A DNA stretch of 64,000 bases from contig CAJWML010000011.1 of assembly GCA_913043285.1 (NCBI GenBank), positions 1 through 64,000 of the forward strand, given 5' to 3'. Origin of the DNA: CAKZNE01 sp002695025 (GTDB lineage: Bacteria > Bacteroidota > Bacteroidia > Flavobacteriales > Schleiferiaceae). Position 1 is the first letter of the stretch. Each line of letters begins with the position of its first letter. The position numbers and the translations under genes are program-made. Under the pieces are notes generated by a model that searched no databases, was not told where the DNA came from, and saw only the letters and a program-made list of their open reading frames with translations. Below, piece by piece: positions 1 through 8,839 of the stretch.

Positions 1-26
1 CTGTCACGGCAGACTGGGGTATATGA
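1..26 (+). CDS. C-terminal end of an upstream gene (partial)
   Basis: The frame beginning at base 3 reads VTADWGI and then TGA at 24-26. That stop overlaps the ATG of the LptC gene as ATGA (23-26), the same coupling seen elsewhere in this window. Only seven residues are visible, so the product cannot be named. The call rests only on the overlap geometry and could be chance. Confidence 0.35.
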
Positions 27-601
27 TCTTCAAAAAGATAATTTTCAAAAGAAGCATTGTGGCTCTGGCCCCGATGCTTTTTTTGTATTCCTGTGAAAAC
101 AATATCAGTGAAGTAAAGAATATTACACAGGAAGAGAAAATTCCCCTGGAGGTACAAGAGAACCTGGAACTCATCTACTCGGATAGCAGCTACACCAAAA
201 TGGAACTCAAGGCCCCGTTGGCGGAGAACTATCCGCAGTTGGAAGAGCCTGAAATGGTATTCCGTAAAGGTATTAAGGTGCGCTTCTTTGATGCATACGG
301 GCAGGAAGATTCAAGATTGAAAGCCAATTATGCTATTCATTATTCCAACAAGCGGCTCTGGCATGCTACCGGAGATGTGGTGGTGGTGAATAAAAAAGGG
401 GAACAATTGAATACAGAAGAGCTGTACTGGGACGAAAAAAAAGAGACCATTTACTCCGAGGTATTTGTTAAAATAACCACGGACGAGGAGATAATAATGG
501 GCGAAGGCTTTGAAGCTGACCAAAATTTTACTAACTATACTTTATCAAAAGTAACCGGACAAATTACTATTGAGGATGATGAGGATGTTCAAGATCGTTG
601 A
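23..601 (+). CDS. lptC: LPS export ABC transporter periplasmic protein LptC
   Basis: This 192-residue protein is probably LptC, the periplasmic relay that passes lipopolysaccharide from the inner-membrane LptBFG complex to LptA. It starts with a basic stretch, a hydrophobic helix and a lipobox ending at Cys24 (LFLYSC), so it is predicted to be a lipoprotein, which is usual in Bacteroidota rather than the bitopic form of E. coli. The rest is beta-rich, including YPQLEEPEMVF and the DARLKANYA-like stretch DSRLKANYA typical of the LptC/OstA fold. It is followed by a small membrane protein and a CNNM/CorC protein with overlapping ends, suggesting one transcript. The KdsC-like phosphatase at 34.6 kb fits the same LPS theme. 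Confidence 0.85.
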   Translation: MIFKKIIFKRSIVALAPMLFLYSCENNISEVKNITQEEKIPLEVQENLELIYSDSSYTKMELKAPLAENYPQLEEPEMVFRKGIKVRFFDAYGQEDSRLKANYAIHYSNKRLWHATGDVVVVNKKGEQLNTEELYWDEKKETIYSEVFVKITTDEEIIMGEGFEADQNFTNYTLSKVTGQITIEDDEDVQDR

Positions 602-785
602 GGTTGCCTGGATTGTGGTAGCCGTAGTCTCCGCTTTGGAGTTGATCAAACTATGGGGAAGCGGGGATACCAAATTCTGGCTTTTTGCCGGGGCTATGGC
701 AGTGGCCATATTCATGTTCTTTTTCCGAAGAAAACAGCGACAGCGCTATGAGCGCTACCAGCAGGAGCAGCCCGAAGATAAATGA
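585..785 (+). CDS. small conserved membrane protein
   Basis: A 66-residue protein with two hydrophobic segments (about residues 4-22 and 30-47), followed by a strongly basic RRKQRQRYERY stretch and an acidic/polar tail. Such a small two-helix protein commonly sits between lptC and the CNNM/CorC gene in Flavobacteriia; its function is not known to me. I chose the ATG at 585 because GAGG lies about 9 nt upstream and the protein then begins MFKIVEVAW. In-frame ATGs at 576 and 579 and a TTG at 570 are alternatives. It overlaps lptC by 17 nt and the next gene by 4 nt (ATGA), so translation is probably coupled. Confidence 0.75.
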   Translation: MFKIVEVAWIVVAVVSALELIKLWGSGDTKFWLFAGAMAVAIFMFFFRRKQRQRYERYQQEQPEDK

Positions 786-2038
786 GTATAGTAGGCTACA
801 TTATTCTGTCCATACTATTCTCGGCTTTCTTTTCGGGAGTGGAGATAGCGTTTATTTCCTCTAACCGCTTTCATATAGAAATCGAAAATAAGAAGGGGAA
901 TTTTGCTTACCAAGTCATCAGTTTTCTGGTAAAGAACCCTTCCCGCTTTATTGCTGCAATGCTGGTTGGCAATAATATTGCCCTGGTACTGTACGGTATT
1001 TTTATGCCCAGACTTCTGAATCCGGTTCTTGGAGGCCTGGAAAACGAGTATGTACTCTTATTGATTCAAACCATCCTTTCCACGGTTATCATATTGGTTA
1101 TAGCCGAGTTTTTGCCCAAGGCGGTCTTTAATACACATTCTACACGTCTTCTGGAGATTTTTGCATTGCCCAGCTCATTTTTTTACTTTTTATTTTACCC
1201 CATTGTGAGTTTCATGATGGGTATCAGCAACTTTGTGATGCGTTACATCCTCAGGGCTAAGGAAACTGAATCGAGACTGGTTTTTGACCGGGTAGACCTG
1301 GATAATTACATCCGCGAAAGAACGGACAATTCTAGTAGTGGCGAAGTGGAAGAAGACCCGGAGATACAGATATTCCGTAACGCTTTGGATTTTAGTAATC
1401 GTAAAGCGCGTGAATTCATGATACCCCGTACGGAGATCATTGCCATGGATGTAGTTCAGGATATAAAGGTGCTCCGGGATAAATTTGTGGAGTCCAACCT
1501 TTCTAAAATACTCATCTACAAAGACTCCATTGACAATATTATAGGCTACACCCACAGTTTTGAATTATTTAAGAAACCCCGGAATATCCGGTCTATCCTT
1601 CGGCCGGTGAGCTTTATCCCGGAAAGTATGCCAGCCAATGAGATATTGAACCTCTTGATCCGGGAAAGACGTAGTATTGCGGTGGTATTGGATGAGTTTG
1701 GCGGAACATCCGGGCTGGTGACCGTAGAGGATATTGTAGAAGAGCTTTTCGGGGAGATAGACGATGAGCACGATGTGGAAGAGCTTATCGAGACCAAATT
1801 GAGTGAGAATGAATACCGTTTCTCCGCCCGCCAGGAAATAGATTATCTCAATGAAAAATACGATCTGGGTTTACCGGAATCTGAGAATTATTCAACCCTT
1901 GGCGGGCTCATCCTGGATCACCTGGAAAGTATCCCACAACCCGGAGAAAAATTCCACATCAATCCTTTTGTATTTTCCATTGATAAAGTCTCCAATTCCA
2001 GGATTGAGGAAATACGCCTTAAAATCCTGGAAGATTAA
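782..2038 (+). CDS. CNNM/CorC-type hemolysin-family membrane protein with CBS pair
   Basis: A 418-residue protein with the architecture of the hemolysin C/CorC or CNNM family. The first 150 residues or so hold three to four membrane helices (DUF21). A CBS-domain pair follows at about 205-335, starting at REFMIPRTEII, and a CorC_HlyC domain at about 345-418. Family members act in Mg2+/Co2+ export or homeostasis. In gliding Bacteroidota the paralogue GldE has the same layout, so the exact role is not fixed by sequence. Its ATG overlaps the stop of the preceding small membrane protein by 4 nt. No catalytic or metal-binding residue is obviously missing. Confidence 0.85.
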   Translation: MSIVGYIILSILFSAFFSGVEIAFISSNRFHIEIENKKGNFAYQVISFLVKNPSRFIAAMLVGNNIALVLYGIFMPRLLNPVLGGLENEYVLLLIQTILSTVIILVIAEFLPKAVFNTHSTRLLEIFALPSSFFYFLFYPIVSFMMGISNFVMRYILRAKETESRLVFDRVDLDNYIRERTDNSSSGEVEEDPEIQIFRNALDFSNRKAREFMIPRTEIIAMDVVQDIKVLRDKFVESNLSKILIYKDSIDNIIGYTHSFELFKKPRNIRSILRPVSFIPESMPANEILNLLIRERRSIAVVLDEFGGTSGLVTVEDIVEELFGEIDDEHDVEELIETKLSENEYRFSARQEIDYLNEKYDLGLPESENYSTLGGLILDHLESIPQPGEKFHINPFVFSIDKVSNSRIEEIRLKILED

Positions 2039-2117
2039 AATTGCAAAACCTCCTCATTCAGGCACTTTTGTAGCAAATTATCACTGGATGGCAGTGTCTT
2101 CTTTTCACTGACAATTG

Positions 2118-2125
2118 TATATTCG
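2118..2125 (+). promoter_or_regulatory. candidate -7 promoter element (TATATTCG) for the PpiD-like gene
   Basis: TATATTCGC lies 29 nt before the ATG at 2155. It matches the Bacteroidota -7 consensus TAnnTTTG with one change (C for the second-last T), the same variant seen before purH and purT here. No clear TTG is found at the expected -33 distance. Inference only. Confidence 0.3.
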
Positions 2126-2154
2126 CAACCTTAAAAATTTAAAGAATAAGATAG

Positions 2155-4314
2155 ATGGCGACTTTAGAGCGTATCAGACAACGTTCAGGATTATTGATCA
2201 TCATTATTGGTTTAGCCATGGCTGCCTTTATCCTGACTGACCTTTTGGGATCCGGAAATTCCATTTTTCGTGGAGATGCCACCGTAGTAGGGAAAATCAA
2301 CGGACGCAATATCCAGGTCCAGGATTTTAGTCAACGTATGGACACGTATGAAAAAGCCGTTCGGGCACAATCTCAGGGACAACAAAACCTTACCCGTAAG
2401 CAAGTGGCAGATGGTGCCTGGAATGAACTCCTGCAAGAAGAGATCATGGGAGAGCAATATGAAGAGATGGGTTTTGCCGTTTCCTCAGCTGAATTATACG
2501 ATCGCCTGAAGTCAAACCCCAACGTTCAGTCCGCCCAGGCTTTTAAAGATCAGGTAAACGGTCAGTTCAGTGAAGCTTTATTCCAGCAGTACCTTACTAA
2601 TCTGCAGGATCAGAGCGGAAGTGATCAGCGTGCAGCAGAGGCCTATGTACAATGGCTGGAGTTTGAAGAGGGCACAGAAAAAGCTGCCCTGAGCCAGAAG
2701 TATATTACAGCCGTACAAAAAGGTTTGTATATGCCTCTCAAAATGACTGAGATGGAGTATGAGCGTAACAACGCTTCCATTACCGCCAAATTCCTGGCTA
2801 TGGAGTACAGCACTGTTTCTGATTCAGCGGTTCAGGTTACGGATGCTGACTATCAAGCCTACTATAAAGAGCATAAGGAAGATTATAAAACTGAGGATAC
2901 CCGCAGTATCGAGTTCGTGAATTTTCGTGTAGACCCTTCACAGGCAGACCGTGAAGCGGTGACAGAAGAGCTTAGCGGATACCTCAAGACAGAGGTAAAC
3001 GGAACGGATACTATAGAATCCTTTGCCACTACTCAAAAGGATTCCCTGTATGCCGCCAATCGCTCTGATTTTCCGGTTGCCGGTATATATTACAGGCAAG
3101 ATGATCTGCCAGCAGGCATTGACTCCACTATTTTTGATCATGACAAAGGCTATGTAGTAGGACCTTACGAAAGTGGTAACTATTATAAACTTACCCGTGT
3201 TTCGGATTTCAAAAACCTTCCGGATTCGGTAAGCGCCCGTCATATCCTTATTTCCTTTAACAACGGTCAGAACAATGTAGAGCGTTCCTACCAGGAAGCT
3301 CAAAAGCTTTCGGATAGCCTTTTGACGCTGGTTAAGAAAGACTCTACCCAATTTACTGCCCTGGCCAGGGAATATTCAGATGATCCGGGATCAAAGATCA
3401 AGGGCGGTAGCCTGGGCTGGTTTAATGACCGTGCCATGGTAAGACCTTTCTCTGAGTTCTGTTTCCACAATGATGAAGGGGAAATAGGCAAAGTGGTTTC
3501 TCAATTCGGTTTCCACATCATCCAGATCATGGATCAGAAAGGAAGCTCACGTGCGGTAAAGCTGATTAACATTTCCCGCGAACTGGCTCCGAGTGAAAGA
3601 ACGTATGATGATATATATAACGAAGCCAGTGCTTTTGCTGCTGAAGTTAATGGTGTAGAATCCTTCAGCAAGATTGCGGAAGAAAAAGGCTATAGCCCCA
3701 GACCCATAACCAGGCTTAAGGCTTTTGATGAAAGCATTCCCGGACTGGGCCCTAACCGTGAAATTGTAAAGTGGGCGCACGATGAAGAAACCAAAGTGGG
3801 CGATATCCAGCTTTTCAATAACAACAATAGCTCCTTTGTGGTGGTGATTGTAACGGATAAGCAAGAGGAGGGTTATGCCAGCCTGGAGAGTATTAAAGAG
3901 GATATCAAGCCGGTTGTGATCCGCAGAAAGAAAGCGGAACAATTCAAGGAAAAAATCAATAAAGCCCGTGGAGAAGGCAAGGATATAGCAGCTATAGGCA
4001 GCGAGTTGGGTCTGCAGGTAAAAGATCAGGTGACTAATTTCAATGGATCAGCTATCAGTGGTTACGGACGCGAGCCTAAAGTTATCGGTGTAATGTGCGC
4101 ATTGGAACCCAATAAAGTATCAGAGCCTATTGAAGGTGAAAGAGGGGTGTACGTGGTTCAGGTAGTCAACCGGACTGAGGCTTCGGAGTTGCCGGATTAT
4201 ACTTCCCAGCAAAACCAGCAAAACAGCCAGGTGCGTTCATCAGTTCCCGGTGCCATGTTCAACTCCCTGAAGGAGGGTGCCAAGATAAAAGACCGCAGGG
4301 CTAAATTCTACTAG
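2155..4314 (+). CDS. PpiD/SurA-like membrane-anchored peptidylprolyl isomerase
   Basis: A 719-residue periplasmic folding factor. A single N-terminal membrane helix (about residues 11-31, with little upstream) anchors it. A SurA_N-like chaperone region follows to about residue 200, and a parvulin (PPIC) domain at about 360-465 is recognised by ARHILI and by GGSLGWF with downstream FHIIQI. This is the PpiD arrangement: inner-membrane anchor, chaperone arms and one rotamase domain, although Bacteroidota copies are often labelled SurA. It would help outer-membrane and secreted proteins fold, which matters in a window rich in barrels and T9SS cargo. It is preceded by a 116-nt gap with its own promoter-like element and followed by a strong terminator. 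Confidence 0.85.
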   Translation: MATLERIRQRSGLLIIIIGLAMAAFILTDLLGSGNSIFRGDATVVGKINGRNIQVQDFSQRMDTYEKAVRAQSQGQQNLTRKQVADGAWNELLQEEIMGEQYEEMGFAVSSAELYDRLKSNPNVQSAQAFKDQVNGQFSEALFQQYLTNLQDQSGSDQRAAEAYVQWLEFEEGTEKAALSQKYITAVQKGLYMPLKMTEMEYERNNASITAKFLAMEYSTVSDSAVQVTDADYQAYYKEHKEDYKTEDTRSIEFVNFRVDPSQADREAVTEELSGYLKTEVNGTDTIESFATTQKDSLYAANRSDFPVAGIYYRQDDLPAGIDSTIFDHDKGYVVGPYESGNYYKLTRVSDFKNLPDSVSARHILISFNNGQNNVERSYQEAQKLSDSLLTLVKKDSTQFTALAREYSDDPGSKIKGGSLGWFNDRAMVRPFSEFCFHNDEGEIGKVVSQFGFHIIQIMDQKGSSRAVKLINISRELAPSERTYDDIYNEASAFAAEVNGVESFSKIAEEKGYSPRPITRLKAFDESIPGLGPNREIVKWAHDEETKVGDIQLFNNNNSSFVVVIVTDKQEEGYASLESIKEDIKPVVIRRKKAEQFKEKINKARGEGKDIAAIGSELGLQVKDQVTNFNGSAISGYGREPKVIGVMCALEPNKVSEPIEGERGVYVVQVVNRTEASELPDYTSQQNQQNSQVRSSVPGAMFNSLKEGAKIKDRRAKFY

Positions 4315-4340
4315 AATTTTTAAGCACTATCGTATTCAGA

Positions 4341-4370
4341 AACCCTTTCCCCAACCGGAAAGGGTTTTTT
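4341..4370 (+). terminator. intrinsic terminator after the PpiD-like gene
   Basis: A perfect 10-bp stem, AACCCTTTCC (4341-4350) and GGAAAGGGTT (4357-4366), with a 6-nt loop, runs into a T tract through 4370. It lies between the convergent PpiD-like gene (+) and rodA (-). The T tract favours plus-strand termination. Confidence 0.85.
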
Positions 4371-4373
4371 CAT

Positions 4374-5633
4374 TTAAAGGATTTGCAGACGGTAGGCATC
4401 CAGCTTGATGAAGACGAATAGCAGGATGGTAAATCCCCATAGCGATGAGCCTCCGTAGCTAAAGAAGGGCAGGGGAATACCTATTACCGGTGCCAGCCCG
4501 ATGGTCATGGCTATATTAATGGCAAAGTGAAAGAACAGTATGGATACCACACAATAACCATATACTCTGCTGAATAGGGATTTCTGCCGTTCCGCAACCT
4601 GCACCAACCGGAAGAAAAGCACCATAAAAAGAGTAATAAGCACGGTGCTTCCTATAAAGCCCCATTCTTCTCCCACCGTGCAGAAGATAAAGTCTGTGCT
4701 TTGTTCCGGTACAAAATCGAATTTGGTTTGGGTACCTTGTAAGAAGCCCTTCCCCTGTAATCCTCCGGAGCCTATTGCTATCATGGATTGATTGGTATTG
4801 TAGCCAATGCCCTTCGGATCATGCGCTTTACCCAGAAGTATATTGATACGGTTCCGGTGGCGGTCTTCCAGAACATGGTTAAAAGCATAGTCCACGGTAT
4901 AGGTAAACATAATAGCCACGGAGAGTACTCCCAGCACACGCCAGTAAAAGCCCCTGACCTTCCGTGTAAGCAGAACTACTATCAAGGCTATAACCACCAG
5001 GCCTATGATAATAGAAAGCTGATCGAAGAGCAGGCTGAGAATGAACAGCACGGCCAGGCTAAGTCCGAAGAAGATATAATCTCCCGGCAAGCCTTCGCGA
5101 TAAAGCACCAGGAGTAATGCGGAATACACGAGAGCAGAACCCGGGTCGGGTTGGGGAATGATCAGTACAGCCGGCATAAAAATAAATCCCAGAGCTATCA
5201 ACCGGTCGCGCCATCGTTTGATGGATATCCCATCGGTGCTGGCAAAGCGGGCCAGGGCCAGGGCAGTGGCAAACTTGGCAAATTCTGAAGGTTGCAGGCT
5301 AAAACTGCCAATGGCAAACCATGAACGGGCCCCTGCCACTTCCTTGCCGAACAGGAGAACGCCTAAAAGAGTGAGCAAACTCACAAAATATATAGGATAT
5401 GCCAGGGCCTGAAAGATCTTTCCATCCGTAAAGAGTATGAGTATCGCCAGAAAAAGGGAAGTGAGTATCCATATCAGCTGGCGGCCATATTCCTGGCTCA
5501 TATCCATTATGCTACTGTTCTCTTCGTTGAATACTGCCGCATAGATGTTGCCCCATCCCATGAGGATAAGCAGCAGGTACAGCAGTACCAGGAACCAGTC
5601 TATATTGGCAAATACACTCCGGTTCTCTCTCAT
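4374..5633 (-). CDS. rodA: rod shape-determining protein RodA (SEDS glycosyltransferase)
   Basis: A 419-residue polytopic membrane protein of the SEDS family, the peptidoglycan polymerase of the elongasome, which works with PBP2. About ten hydrophobic helices are visible. The family signatures are the QPDPGSALVY stretch (about residues 160-169), the large periplasmic loop with GSGGLQGKGFLQGTQT, the FVPEQSTDFIF motif, and the C-terminal PVIGIPLPFFSYGGSS block. It is the last gene of the purH-mreBCD-mrdA-rodA operon, and its start overlaps the mrdA stop by 4 nt. The length is normal for Bacteroidota RodA. Confidence 0.95.
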   Translation of the reverse strand: MRENRSVFANIDWFLVLLYLLLILMGWGNIYAAVFNEENSSIMDMSQEYGRQLIWILTSLFLAILILFTDGKIFQALAYPIYFVSLLTLLGVLLFGKEVAGARSWFAIGSFSLQPSEFAKFATALALARFASTDGISIKRWRDRLIALGFIFMPAVLIIPQPDPGSALVYSALLLVLYREGLPGDYIFFGLSLAVLFILSLLFDQLSIIIGLVVIALIVVLLTRKVRGFYWRVLGVLSVAIMFTYTVDYAFNHVLEDRHRNRINILLGKAHDPKGIGYNTNQSMIAIGSGGLQGKGFLQGTQTKFDFVPEQSTDFIFCTVGEEWGFIGSTVLITLFMVLFFRLVQVAERQKSLFSRVYGYCVVSILFFHFAINIAMTIGLAPVIGIPLPFFSYGGSSLWGFTILLFVFIKLDAYRLQIL

Positions 5634-7486
5634 TCGTTGTTAAGAGTGAGTAGGTTTTTCACGTATTTTCCTTCCAGCTGCTTTTGGTATTCATCTTCCA
5701 GAGAGCCTTCTATCATCCTTTTTTCCATGTCCTTACGGTTTACCTCACCGGTGATGTACTTTTCTATCATAAGGCTGGCAATAGGCGCGGCCCAGCGGCT
5801 TCCCCAGTAGCCATTTTCTACGATAATGGCCATCGCTATTTTAGGATTCTTGCGGGGCGCAAAGGCAATAAAAATAGAATGATCCTGACCATGGGGGTTT
5901 TCAGCCGTTCCGGTTTTTCCACACATCTCAATGCTATCATGCCGGCTATAGCGTGCGGTTCCCTGTTCAAATACGTCAAACATTCCGTTGATCACTTCCT
6001 CAAAGTGGATACTGTCAATGGTAGTATGCTTAGGCTCCGTATAATTAGGATCGTCCAACTTTTCACCATTTACCCTTTTGATGATGTGAGGAGTGTAATA
6101 GTAACCCCGGTTGGCAATAGCAGCGCTCATATTAGCCATCTGTATGGGGGTAACCAGTAGTTCTCCCTGTCCAATGCCCAGTGAGATAGTGCTTACTGCT
6201 TTCCAGCGGGTATAGCCAAAGGCCTTGTCGAAATAGTCTGCATCCGGCACAAATCCTTTGCGCCCGGTAGGCAGATCGTTATTAAGGAATTTTCCCAGGC
6301 CAAAACTCTTTACGTGATGGGCCCATGCATTCATACCTTCCTGGGAGGTAGGGTATTTTTCAATGATGGATTTAAAAACGTTGCAGTAGTAGTTGTTACA
6401 GGATTTACTAATACTGGTGCGGAGGGCAATGGGATAACCCGTTCCACAGTGACAGGCTACATGCAAACGGCCATAATGGAAGCCGTGATGACAGGTATAG
6501 GTGGTAGAAGGAGTTAGTGTGCCTTCCTGGAGACCTACCAGGGCATCAATAACCTTGAACGGAGAGCCGGGAGGATATTCAGCCAGCAAACCACGGTCGT
6601 AAAGAGGCTTGTTTATACTGTCCACATAAAGCTGGCTGTAATTCCTGGTACGGTCTCTTCCCACCATCAGTTCAGGGTCATAACTGGGGCTGGTAATCAA
6701 AGCCAGGATCTCTCCGCTGGAAGGCTCAATAGCCACGATGCTTCCCCTTTTACCGCTCATCAGCAGCTCTCCGTATTTCTGTAGGTCAATGTCAATGGTA
6801 CTGGTAATGTCCCTGCCAGGAGTGGGCAACGTATCGTATTCACCTTCCAGGAATGAACCCTTTACACGGTTGTGTACATCCACCATTTTGTATTGTACTC
6901 CCGCCTTTCCGCGCAGTACACTTTCATAGGATTTCTCAATACCGGTAATTCCAACCAGGTCTCCCTTTTGGTAACCGGGGTTGCCGGCCAGGAAATTATC
7001 CGATGCCTCCCCGATAAATCCCAATACATTGGCAGCCGATTTATAGGGATATTCTCGTAGGATCCTTTTTTGCGGGTAAAAGCCACTGAACTCATGCAGT
7101 TTTTCCTGGAAGTAAGCATATTGCTCCTTGCTGATCTGTTTGATGAAAATAGAGGGCTTGTACCGGGAATAATTACGTGCCTTCTCAAATCTTTCCTGGA
7201 AATCGGTCACGGAAATGTTTACCAGTTTACAGAAAAGGGCCGTATCCAGTTCCTTTACCTTGATAGGCGTTACCATCAAGTCATAGGCAGACTGGTTACC
7301 TACCAATAGTTTTTGGTTACGGTCATAAATAAATCCGCGGCCAGGGTATACCTTTTCAATACGGATAACATTGTTCTCGGCAGACAATTTATAGTCATCC
7401 CTTACTACCTGAATGTAGAAAAGGCGGGCCAGGAAAATTACGGCCAGCGTAATAAAGAAAAAGAAAAAAAGGTATTTACGTTCCAT
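5630..7486 (-). CDS. mrdA: penicillin-binding protein 2 (elongasome transpeptidase)
   Basis: A 618-residue class B penicillin-binding protein that cross-links peptidoglycan during lateral wall growth, paired with RodA. It has one N-terminal membrane helix (about 5-27), a dimerisation/pedestal region (about 50-220) and a transpeptidase domain (about 245-575). All three active-site motifs are present: SxxK as S308-PF-K311 after YPPG, SxN as S362-C-N364, and KTG at 524-526. A short Cys-rich patch, CHHGFHYGRLHVACHCG (332-348), lies between the first two motifs. It is a strand-like insert, and its four Cys/His clusters suggest metal binding as in some PBP2 zinc sites. The gene starts 3 nt after mreD and overlaps rodA. 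Confidence 0.95.
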   Translation of the reverse strand: MERKYLFFFFFITLAVIFLARLFYIQVVRDDYKLSAENNVIRIEKVYPGRGFIYDRNQKLLVGNQSAYDLMVTPIKVKELDTALFCKLVNISVTDFQERFEKARNYSRYKPSIFIKQISKEQYAYFQEKLHEFSGFYPQKRILREYPYKSAANVLGFIGEASDNFLAGNPGYQKGDLVGITGIEKSYESVLRGKAGVQYKMVDVHNRVKGSFLEGEYDTLPTPGRDITSTIDIDLQKYGELLMSGKRGSIVAIEPSSGEILALITSPSYDPELMVGRDRTRNYSQLYVDSINKPLYDRGLLAEYPPGSPFKVIDALVGLQEGTLTPSTTYTCHHGFHYGRLHVACHCGTGYPIALRTSISKSCNNYYCNVFKSIIEKYPTSQEGMNAWAHHVKSFGLGKFLNNDLPTGRKGFVPDADYFDKAFGYTRWKAVSTISLGIGQGELLVTPIQMANMSAAIANRGYYYTPHIIKRVNGEKLDDPNYTEPKHTTIDSIHFEEVINGMFDVFEQGTARYSRHDSIEMCGKTGTAENPHGQDHSIFIAFAPRKNPKIAMAIIVENGYWGSRWAAPIASLMIEKYITGEVNRKDMEKRMIEGSLEDEYQKQLEGKYVKNLLTLNNE

Positions 7487-7489
7487 TGA

Positions 7490-7993
7490 TCAACTCCGTC
7501 TCCTATAATTCCACAACTGTACGATCAATACAAAAGTAAGTGTAAAAATAGAGCTATAAAGAGTCCGCACTAAAACCGTTCCAACATCACTCCATCGAAA
7601 GGCTTCCAGCATAAAAAGAATAAAGTGGTGAAGGAATACCGCGAAAATGGAGTAGACCAACATACTGGGTAAGCCAAAGTTGGTGATTTTAAGATCCTCC
7701 AGGTCGGCACCCTGCCTGCGGCTGACCAATCTCAGGAAAGCGGGCCGGAGGTAGGCCAGTACCAGAGAGGCTGAAGCATGAATACCCCCGCTATTCTCAA
7801 AAATATCCACGCTCAGCCCCAGAAGGAAAGCTGTGATAAGTAATAAACCCCTTGAGGTGGCAATAGGCAGGTAGAGGAGGAAGATGATATAGATATACGG
7901 ATTCATATATCCCCGGAAGAAAATATGGTTGAACACCAGTACCTGCAGCAGCACTACGATGATGAAATACACTATGTACTTGAGTCCTGCCAT
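7490..7993 (-). CDS. mreD: rod shape-determining protein MreD
   Basis: A 167-residue integral membrane protein of the elongasome, with about five hydrophobic helices and little soluble sequence. The motif GLSVDIFENSGGIHA in the middle (about 59-73) is the Bacteroidota form of the MreD signature GLLxDxxxxxxLG. The identification relies on this motif and on position: it starts by a TAATG overlap with mreC and is followed 3 nt later by mrdA. MreD sequences diverge strongly, so context carries much of the call. Confidence 0.88.
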   Translation of the reverse strand: MAGLKYIVYFIIVVLLQVLVFNHIFFRGYMNPYIYIIFLLYLPIATSRGLLLITAFLLGLSVDIFENSGGIHASASLVLAYLRPAFLRLVSRRQGADLEDLKITNFGLPSMLVYSIFAVFLHHFILFMLEAFRWSDVGTVLVRTLYSSIFTLTFVLIVQLWNYRRRS

Positions 7994-8829
7994 TAGGGGT
8001 CAACGGTAGTATTAAGATCCTCCAACTGTTGCCGTTCCAGCTTCATTTTATCCTGGATTATATACACCTGCTCCAGGGATGAAAAATCCGTAGAGAGCTT
8101 TATTTCAACGCTGTAAAAGTTCTGGTCTTCCTGCAGGCTAGTGGTATCTACTGTTCCTATGAGTATGCCGGCAGGAAAAGTAAGGGAACGTGCATCCGTA
8201 ATAATGGTATCGTTCTTATGAACCTGGGCATGGCGCGGTATGTCTGAAAGGGTGATATACCGGTAATCATTTAGTTTCCAGTTTACCGGACCAAAAAAAC
8301 CTTTATCCTTGAATTTACCGCTAACCGAAATACCAGGATTGATAAGGGGTATAACGGTGCAAAAGTGCTCACTTACATTTTGTACTATGCCCACCGCTCC
8401 GCGTGGTCCGATAACACCCATTTCTGATTGTACACCGTGCAGGCGGCCCCGGTTGAGGGTGATGAAATTCCGGGATTTACGAAAGCTCGAATTAAGCACG
8501 TCAGCCTTAATAAAGGTATACTGAACCTTATAAATGGTGTCTTCCCGGCTTTCCGTGTTTTGGGTAAGGGGAAGAAAAGCGTTGGGGAGCAGAGAGCGCA
8601 ATTCGGCATTTTCTTCTGAAAGTCGTTCATTCTGATGCTCCAGGTCCAGGTATTGGGTATAATCGTTATAGGCGCTGAGTATTTCACCGCTTACCACGGC
8701 TGAGGAGTTGAGAAAAGAGGCTCTTTGAAAGCTACGGCTTCTGAAGATCAGCGCAAAAGATACCAGCTGTAATGCCAGAAAAAGCAGAAAGATGCGTTTC
8801 CTATAGAGGAAGGCCAGCAGGTAGCGCAT
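7993..8829 (-). CDS. mreC: rod shape-determining protein MreC
   Basis: A 278-residue bitopic protein. It has a short cytoplasmic N-terminus, a membrane helix (about 12-29), a coiled-coil stretch (about 60-80, EHQNERLSEENAELRSLL) and two periplasmic beta domains typical of MreC, including the LNRGRLHGVQSEMGVIG and GAVGIVQNVSEHFC segments. MreC links MreB filaments to PBP2. It lies 10 nt after mreB and its stop overlaps the mreD start. Length and domain order are ordinary. Confidence 0.93.
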   Translation of the reverse strand: MRYLLAFLYRKRIFLLFLALQLVSFALIFRSRSFQRASFLNSSAVVSGEILSAYNDYTQYLDLEHQNERLSEENAELRSLLPNAFLPLTQNTESREDTIYKVQYTFIKADVLNSSFRKSRNFITLNRGRLHGVQSEMGVIGPRGAVGIVQNVSEHFCTVIPLINPGISVSGKFKDKGFFGPVNWKLNDYRYITLSDIPRHAQVHKNDTIITDARSLTFPAGILIGTVDTTSLQEDQNFYSVEIKLSTDFSSLEQVYIIQDKMKLERQQLEDLNTTVDP

Positions 8830-8839
8830 GCAGGTTTTT

